Source: Opitutaceae bacterium
GTDB taxonomy: Bacteria; Verrucomicrobiota; Verrucomicrobiia; Opitutales; Opitutaceae
Assembly (NCBI GenBank): GCA_023269455.1
Contig: JAHFTG010000013.1
Location: forward strand, 1-17,991
Length of the DNA: 17,991 nt
Direction of reading: 5' to 3'
Below, one piece after another: positions 14,155 through 17,991 of the stretch (position 1 is the first letter of the stretch; the number at the start of each line of letters is the position of its first letter). Below the pieces are notes generated by a model. The model was not told the DNA's origin. It did no database searches and worked only from the letters and a program-made list of their open reading frames with translations. The position numbers and the translations under genes were made by a program.

Positions 14155-14841
14155 CTACCCTGCGAACCCGGTCACGGTGAGGCTTTGGCCGTTATCCTTG
14201 GCCCCAAGTTTCAGAATGAACGGCGCGGCGATCTTCGCCCACGCTTCGGCCTTCGGATGGCCGGCGGCTCCGTCGGCCCAGGCGAGGCGGAGCATATCAG
14301 TATCGATCACGCCGGGGTTCAACGGGATCGCCGCCATGCCTTCGGGCAATTCCTCGGCGAGCGCCTTGGTGAGACCTTCGATGGCCCACTTGCTCGCGCA
14401 GTAGGGCGCGACCTCGGGAGCGACGCTGCGGCCCCAGCCGGACGAAAGGTTTACAATCACGCCTTTTTTGGCGGCGACCATCGAAGGCATGAACTCGTGG
14501 ATGACGTTCGCGACGCCGGTGATGTTGACGTTTACGAGCATCGCGAATTCTTCCGGAGGCACCTTCCAGAGCGGCGCAGGCGTGTTCATCACGGCGGCGT
14601 TGTTGATGAGCAGATCGGGAGCCTCGCCGAAGCCAAGCGTCTTGGCTGCCCAGATGCCAACCTTGGTAGGATTGGACACATCAACGACGTCGAAGCTATG
14701 AGGCGTGGAGTATTTGAAGCGGAGATCGAGGATGCCGTCGGAGCCGCGTCCGCAGCCTGCGACCGTGTGTCCGAGCCGGATAAACTCCTCCGCCAGCGCG
14801 CGACCAAGACCGCGGGTGACGCCGGTGATGACGATTTTCAT
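14155..14841 (-). CDS. Short-chain dehydrogenase/reductase
   Basis: A 228-residue classical SDR oxidoreductase using NAD(P)H. The Rossmann start MKIVITGVTRGLG has the TGxxxGxG cofactor motif (6-13). LLINNAAV (77-84) is the NNAG-like structural motif. VIVNLSSG (128-135) supplies the catalytic Ser, and YCASK gives Tyr147 and Lys151. NPGVIDTDM (175-183) follows as usual after the active site. The start at 14841 is chosen because AAAGGA lies 6 nt upstream and because it puts the cofactor motif at the N-terminus; the reading frame extends 27 bp further but adds a non-homologous tail. The substrate is unknown. It lies 54 bp after the HDOD gene on the same strand, so the two may share a transcript. 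Confidence 0.92.
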   Translation of the reverse strand: MKIVITGVTRGLGRALAEEFIRLGHTVAGCGRGSDGILDLRFKYSTPHSFDVVDVSNPTKVGIWAAKTLGFGEAPDLLINNAAVMNTPAPLWKVPPEEFAMLVNVNITGVANVIHEFMPSMVAAKKGVIVNLSSGWGRSVAPEVAPYCASKWAIEGLTKALAEELPEGMAAIPLNPGVIDTDMLRLAWADGAAGHPKAEAWAKIAAPFILKLGAKDNGQSLTVTGFAG

Positions 14842-14847
14842 GCCCCG

Positions 14848-14853
14848 TCCTTT
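14848..14853 (-). promoter_or_regulatory. Ribosome binding site (AAAGGA) of the SDR gene
   Basis: AAAGGA on the minus strand lies 6 nt before the ATG at 14841. It decides in favour of that start over the in-frame ATG at 14868. Confidence 0.6.
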
Positions 14854-14895
14854 CACAGAACGAGGCACGAAAGAGAACCATGAATTTCTAACGGC

Positions 14896-15729
14896 CTAGA
14901 CGCCCTGCAAAGTCCTGAAAGCTTCCCCGGCCTGTTCGTGAATCGCATCCACATCATCCTGCGAGATCCCGACCGCCTCAATCGCCGCCGCAGGGATGAC
15001 CGCGCACGGAGCCTCACCTTCCAGCTCGCAACCGGAGCTGCGCACAATGCAGTCGGCCAGATAAAGGGCGTTGGCCAGCGGAGTCGCCGGCTTGCCGCTG
15101 GAACGATCATAGCCGACCGCCTGCACCACGACCGACGGAAAGCCCCAATGGGTGAGCAACAAAGCGGCTGCCTCAGGACTGGTGATGCCAAACGTCTGTT
15201 GTTCCCAGTCGGAGATATGGCCTCCCATCGCCGGGAAACTCGCCCCCGAGCTCACGGAATCACGACCAATACGGGCCAGGAGCAACCGGCCGATCCCACG
15301 CAGGAGACCACTCGTGTAAGCGAGCCGCGCATCCAATCCGGTGTGCCGGGCGATGCTTTCGGTAGCGAGCGCCATGAAGAGATTGTTGGCGCGGAACGTT
15401 TCACCTGAGTAGCCGTAACAGGGCAGATCGGCATCGGCCAAACTCGCGTTGGCCGCGATGCCCACTAGACGGAAAACCTCCAGAAACCCGACACGTTGGA
15501 GCGCCTCGTCGATGGAGCCGAGACCGTTACCTTTGTAGGCGGCGCTGTTTGCGATCGAGATGATGCGCGTGGTGAGGGCGACGTCGCGCTTGAGCAGCTT
15601 GGAAATCTCGACGAGTCCCGCGTTCGAATCCAAAAGCAGCGTATGCAAACGCGCCATGATTTGGGGCGCGGCAGGGAGTGACTTGGCGGCGTTAAGAAGC
15701 GTAACCTCAGACAAGGGAGTAATGGTCAT
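14896..15729 (-). CDS. HDOD domain protein
   Basis: A 277-residue soluble protein consisting essentially of one HDOD domain (about 12-210). Typical features are SLPAAPQIMARLHTLLLD (17-34), ISKLLKRDVALTTRIISIANSAAY (42-65), IDEALQRVGFLEVFRLV (73-89) and the segment GLLRGIGRLLLARI (141-154). The last corresponds to GLLHDIGKL of HD hydrolases but has Arg-Gly in place of His-Asp, as expected for a non-catalytic HD-related output domain. HDOD proteins usually act in signalling or as binding scaffolds. There is no attached receiver or GGDEF domain. The ATG at 15729 is preferred to one 48 bp upstream because the homology begins soon after it; no ribosome binding site is seen. It lies on the same strand as exbD, 123 bp downstream of it. 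Confidence 0.88.
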   Translation of the reverse strand: MTITPLSEVTLLNAAKSLPAAPQIMARLHTLLLDSNAGLVEISKLLKRDVALTTRIISIANSAAYKGNGLGSIDEALQRVGFLEVFRLVGIAANASLADADLPCYGYSGETFRANNLFMALATESIARHTGLDARLAYTSGLLRGIGRLLLARIGRDSVSSGASFPAMGGHISDWEQQTFGITSPEAAALLLTHWGFPSVVVQAVGYDRSSGKPATPLANALYLADCIVRSSGCELEGEAPCAVIPAAAIEAVGISQDDVDAIHEQAGEAFRTLQGV

Positions 15730-15842
15730 AGGGTGTAGTAAAACCCATTCATCGGCACATCCGGCGACCAACTCCACTCTTTGGCGTAAGTTTTTTCTGG
15801 TTTTCCAGCACCCGCTTACCCCCCAAAAACACCCATCAGGCG

Positions 15843-15860
15843 GCCGCTGGAATCAGCGGC
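15843..15860 (-). other. Hairpin holding the exbD stop codon
   Basis: GCCGCTG and CAGCGGC form a perfect 7-bp inverted repeat with a 4-base loop, and the TGA stop of exbD is partly in that loop. On the minus strand a T5 run follows only about 16 bp later, so it is a poor intrinsic terminator, though it might slow decay or weakly terminate. Confidence 0.3.
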
Positions 15861-16251
15861 TTTGGAGGCGGAACTTGCTGAGGCCGGCCTTGCGGCAGGC
15901 GTCCATGACGAAAGTGAGTTTTTTGAGCTCTGTATTTTCGTCGGCACGGATGAGGACGGGGACGCTTTTATCGACCCGGCTTTGGGCCTGAAGCGCTTCC
16001 GCAAGCTGGGTTTCGGTGGCGATCACGCCGTTGAAGGAGAATTCCCCTTTTTTATCGATGCCGATGGTCACGGTCTGGGCGAGGTCGTTTTTCCCGGCAG
16101 TTTCAACCTTGGGCAACGTGAGGTTGAGCGTGGTCGCCGTGCGAAACTGCATCGTGACGAACGCGAAAAACACGATCATCACGAGCACGTCGATGAGCGG
16201 CACGAGGTTCAGCTCGGGACGCTTGCGACGGCGTTGGTAGAGTCCGCTCAT
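15853..16251 (-). CDS. exbD: ExbD/TolR-family biopolymer transport protein
   Basis: A 132-residue inner-membrane protein with one N-terminal membrane segment. The basic cytoplasmic start (MSGLYQRRRKRPELN) is followed by LVPLIDVLVMIVFFAFVTMQF (16-36), in which Asp21 is the conserved proton-carrying aspartate of ExbD/TolR. The rest is the periplasmic domain, with VTIGIDKKGEFSFNGVIAT (61-79) and VPVLIRADENTELKKLTFVMDACRKAGLSKF (98-127), both characteristic. With ExbB it forms a motor that uses the proton gradient to energise TonB or a TolA-like partner. The start was chosen from the homology; the reading frame is open for 79 more codons upstream but those overlap exbB in another frame. It lies 8 bp after exbB, so the two are an operon. 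Confidence 0.93.
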   Translation of the reverse strand: MSGLYQRRRKRPELNLVPLIDVLVMIVFFAFVTMQFRTATTLNLTLPKVETAGKNDLAQTVTIGIDKKGEFSFNGVIATETQLAEALQAQSRVDKSVPVLIRADENTELKKLTFVMDACRKAGLSKFRLQSR

Positions 16252-16259
16252 GGTTGGTC

Positions 16260-16835
16260 TTACTTCGCGGAACTGCGGGCGAGGATGCGCTCGAGTAACA
16301 CGTCGAGTTGGGCGGCAAATTTTTCGACGCGGCGCTGGAGGATGCCGCCGCCGACCAGGGCAGGCACGGCGATGATCAGGCCGAGCACGGTGGCCGAGAG
16401 CGCGAGCGAGACGCCGCTGGTGAACTTGGCGGGATCGGGCAGGCCGTTGTCGCCGGTGACGCTGGAGAACACGCGGATGAGCGACCACACGGTGCCGGTG
16501 AGACCAATGAGCGGCGCGCCGGCGTAGATGACGTCGAGGTAAGGAATGCCGCGCTCCATGCGCACGATTTCGAGGCGGGCGAAGGCTTTTACGGCGTCAG
16601 GATCGTTCGGGTGTTGCTCGGAAAAAGCCACCACGCGCGCGAGCACGGAAAACTGGCCGCCGGAGACGGGTTTTCCCGCAACGATCGCTTCCACGAGATC
16701 GTCAGGCAGAATGGCGGATTTACGCAGCGCGTAGGAACGTTCGACGAGGATGAAGACCAGCGCGATCGAGCAGATCGCGAGCGGATAGATCAAGAGGTCG
16801 GCGCCTTTAAAGATATCGATGGCTGCAAGAAACAT
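16260..16835 (-). CDS. exbB: ExbB/TolQ-family proton channel protein
   Basis: A 191-residue inner-membrane protein of the MotA/TolQ/ExbB family. The membrane segments are about 13-33, 101-125 and 143-165, the usual three. The signature region GAPLIGLTGTVWSLIRVFSSV (106-126) and SGVSLALSATVLGLIIAVPAL (140-160) match the pore-lining helices 2 and 3. The cytoplasmic loop (34-98) is short, as in compact ExbB proteins. The ATG at 16835 is chosen because it begins directly before the first helix; upstream in-frame sequence overlaps leuD and is low-complexity. No ribosome binding site. It is the first gene of exbB-exbD; no tonB or receptor gene is in the window. Confidence 0.92.
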   Translation of the reverse strand: MFLAAIDIFKGADLLIYPLAICSIALVFILVERSYALRKSAILPDDLVEAIVAGKPVSGGQFSVLARVVAFSEQHPNDPDAVKAFARLEIVRMERGIPYLDVIYAGAPLIGLTGTVWSLIRVFSSVTGDNGLPDPAKFTSGVSLALSATVLGLIIAVPALVGGGILQRRVEKFAAQLDVLLERILARSSAK

Positions 16836-16882
16836 AGAAAATGGTGGTGCTGCTATGACGCCAATGGCCGGTGAATGTTCAC

Positions 16883-16916
16883 AAAAAACCGGCAGGCCTG
16901 AAAAAGACCTGCCGGT
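16883..16916 (-). terminator. Intrinsic terminator of the leuCD operon
   Basis: On the minus strand ACCGGCAGG and CCTGCCGGT form a perfect 9-bp stem (16916-16908 with 16896-16888) around an 11-base loop, followed by a run of six T. It starts 17 bp after the leuD stop codon and ends about 47 bp before exbB. This is a textbook rho-independent terminator separating leuCD from exbBD. Confidence 0.92.
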
Positions 16917-16932
16917 GAGTGTTTGGCAACTC

Positions 16933-17535
16933 TTAGGCCGCGAGGTAAGGCAGCGTGGCGGCCGTCTTGAGGACGTCGGCCTTGCCGTCGATGAGTTCGC
17001 CGATGGCGTCCCAGCGGCCGTTGACGAGGGCATCGCGGGCGGATTCGCGCTGCTCGATCTTCACGGTCTGTCCGGCGAAGCGGGCTTCCAGCTTCACGAG
17101 GTCGATGGTGACGTCGATCTGCGGGTTGGCCTCCACGGCGGCGGCGATCTTGGCGATGTCTTCACGGGCGGCGGTCACGCAGGGAATGCCGAGCGTGGTG
17201 CTGTTGCCGAAGAAGATCTCGGCGAAGTTTTCGGCGATGACGGCCTTGAAGCCGTATTTGGCGATGGCTTGCGGAGCGTGCTCGCGAGAGGAGCCGCAGC
17301 CGAAATTGGCGCCGGAGAGGAGGATGGTCGCCTGCTTGAAACGGGCTTCGTTCAGCGGGTGCGGTTTTTCGGTGCCGTCGAGGTTCTTGCGAACGTCGTT
17401 GAAGAGGAATTCGCCGAGACCGTCGAAGGTGACGCACTTCATGAAGCGCGCGGGGATGATGCGGTCGGTGTCGATGTCGTTGCCGGGGACGTTGACGGCG
17501 CGGCCGGTGACGGAGGTGATTTTTGCGAGAGCCAT
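16933..17535 (-). CDS. leuD: 3-isopropylmalate dehydratase small subunit
   Basis: A full-length 200-residue LeuD. With LeuC it isomerises 2-isopropylmalate to 3-isopropylmalate in leucine synthesis. The swivelling aconitase-like domain shows VNVPGNDIDTDRIIPARFM (14-32), FKQATILLSGANFGCGSSREHAPQAI (66-91, with the GCGSSREHAP substrate loop) and GFKAVIAENFAEIFFGNSTTLGIPCV (95-120). The ATG at 17535 gives the normal N-terminus; there is no Shine-Dalgarno. It follows leuC on the same strand after 104 bp that are taken up by an inverted 7-bp repeat element, and it is followed by an intrinsic terminator. The product of this enzyme is the substrate of LeuB, encoded at the other end of the window. 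Confidence 0.97.
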   Translation of the reverse strand: MALAKITSVTGRAVNVPGNDIDTDRIIPARFMKCVTFDGLGEFLFNDVRKNLDGTEKPHPLNEARFKQATILLSGANFGCGSSREHAPQAIAKYGFKAVIAENFAEIFFGNSTTLGIPCVTAAREDIAKIAAAVEANPQIDVTIDLVKLEARFAGQTVKIEQRESARDALVNGRWDAIGELIDGKADVLKTAATLPYLAA

Positions 17536-17542
17536 GTTGTTT

Positions 17543-17636
17543 AAAAGTAGTGAGTAGCGGGTAGTGGGTAGCGACTAGGTTCGGAAGCGGCGCGGGCGTG
17601 ATGCTCGCTACTCGCTACCCACTACTCGCTACTTTG
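17543..17636. repeat. Inverted element of 7-bp units between leuC and leuD
   Basis: The left arm (17546-17573) is four heptamers: AGTAGTG, AGTAGCG, GGTAGTG, GGTAGCG. The right arm (17606-17633) is four heptamers: CGCTACT, CGCTACC, CACTACT, CGCTACT, the inverse of the same R-GTAG-Y-G unit. Across the arms, three of the four mismatches become G-U wobbles in RNA and one is C-A, so the transcript could fold into a long hairpin with a 32-base loop. The element fills the spacer between the two subunit genes. There is no T-run, so read-through into leuD is expected. Confidence 0.9.
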
Positions 17637-17639
17637 TTA

Positions 17640-17991
17640 TCAGTTGTTCGCGAAGGCGAAGACCTCGCGGGCGTCGGAGACCACGCCGGTGACGGCGGCG
17701 GCGGCGACCATGACCGGGCTCATCAACACGGTGCGACCGGTGGTGGAACCCTGGCGGCCCTTGAAGTTGCGGTTGGAGGACGAGGCGCAGAGCTGGTCGC
17801 CGATGAGCTTGTCGGGATTCATCGCGAGACACATGGAGCACCCGGCGGCGCGCCATTCGAAGCCAGCCTCGATGAGAACCTTGTCGATGCCTTCCTTTTC
17901 ACACTGAAGACCGACGATCTGCGAGCCGGGGACGGCGATGGCTTTCACGCCGGCGGCGACCTTGTGGCCCTTGATGTATTTGGCGACTTCG
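17640..17991 (-). CDS. leuC: 3-isopropylmalate dehydratase large subunit, 3' part only
   Basis: Only the last 116 codons are in the window; the gene enters from the right edge with no visible start. The protein contains VPGSQIVGLQCEKEGIDKVLIEAGFEWRAAGCSMCLAMNPDKL, in which the CSMC pair supplies two of the three cysteine ligands of the 4Fe-4S cluster. It then has the typical end ASSSNRNFKGRQG (substrate-binding Ser/Arg region of the aconitase family), TVLMSPVMVAAAAVTGVVSDAREV. This is the large, cluster-bearing subunit of isopropylmalate isomerase. It is upstream of leuD in the usual leuCD order. A GTG at 17948 is internal, not a start. Confidence 0.96.
   Translation of the reverse strand, partial: EVAKYIKGHKVAAGVKAIAVPGSQIVGLQCEKEGIDKVLIEAGFEWRAAGCSMCLAMNPDKLIGDQLCASSSNRNFKGRQGSTTGRTVLMSPVMVAAAAVTGVVSDAREVFAFANN

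Noticed and set aside
14851..14895. CACAGAACGAGGCACGAAAG stretch as another repeat family
   Set aside because: It hints at CACGAA-type spacer repeats, but units are irregular and there is no inverted partner or second copy in the window.
16836..17033. Upstream extension of exbB
   Set aside because: It runs through the leuCD terminator into leuD in another frame and is Ser/Pro/Arg-rich; the first ExbB helix starts right after the ATG at 16835.
1..17991. CRISPR array, tRNA, rRNA, integrase or transposase
   Set aside because: No direct repeats with unique spacers, no cloverleaf-like sequence, and no recombinase-like protein were found on either strand.

Overview
The window is a stretch of high-GC bacterial chromosome (about 65% G+C by eye). 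Gene content and protein style point to Verrucomicrobiota, probably Opitutaceae. The supporting features are an AlaRS with an extended catalytic half, a Tyr-rich small lipoprotein of a type I associate with that group, a DUF4337 protein, an ExbB/ExbD pair, very few Shine-Dalgarno sequences, and spacers with short-period inverted repeats. The taxonomic call is an inference; no rRNA or other marker is present. I see no tRNA, rRNA, CRISPR array, insertion sequence or prophage gene.

Layout. 1-332 (-): start of a metallo-beta-lactamase-fold hydrolase, cut by the window edge. 423-1526 (+): leuB. 1513-7211 (-): a three-gene signalling operon, transcribed from right to left, made of a membrane multi-PAS histidine kinase (1094 aa), an Rcp1-like single-domain response regulator (149 aa, ATGA overlap) and a REC-PAS-kinase-REC hybrid (653 aa). 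7388-10315 (+): alaS. 10442-11524 (+): an AlkC-type DNA alkylation repair protein, bracketed closely by two copies of a ~95-bp palindromic repeat. 11681-11926 (+): small unknown protein. 11969-12541 (-): histidine phosphatase. 12685-13077 (+): small lipoprotein. 13094-14050 (-): DUF4337 membrane protein. 14155-14841 (-): short-chain dehydrogenase. 14896-15729 (-): HDOD protein. 15853-16835 (-): exbB-exbD. 16933-17535 (-): leuD, with a textbook terminator after it. 17640-17991 (-): 3' end of leuC.

How the genes work together. LeuC/LeuD (isopropylmalate isomerase) and LeuB (isopropylmalate dehydrogenase) are consecutive steps of leucine synthesis, but leuB lies about 15 kb away on the other strand. 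The kinase, response regulator and hybrid are probably one phosphorelay. ExbB and ExbD form a proton-driven energy-transducing unit with no TonB beside it. The remaining genes look like single housekeeping or accessory genes.

The most unusual signals are these. (1) Two copies of an intergenic element whose arms each carry three CACTAA hexamers exactly 10 bp apart, placed tightly on both sides of the alkC-like gene. (2) A second inverted element in the leuC-leuD spacer whose arms each hold four 7-bp units. (3) An array of four 7-bp units plus a 17-bp palindrome inside the alaS coding sequence. (4) An AT-rich segment of about 300 bp in alaS with roughly 70 extra residues. (5) An A AAA AAA slippery heptamer at the end of the kinase gene, where a -1 slip would fuse the kinase to its response regulator.
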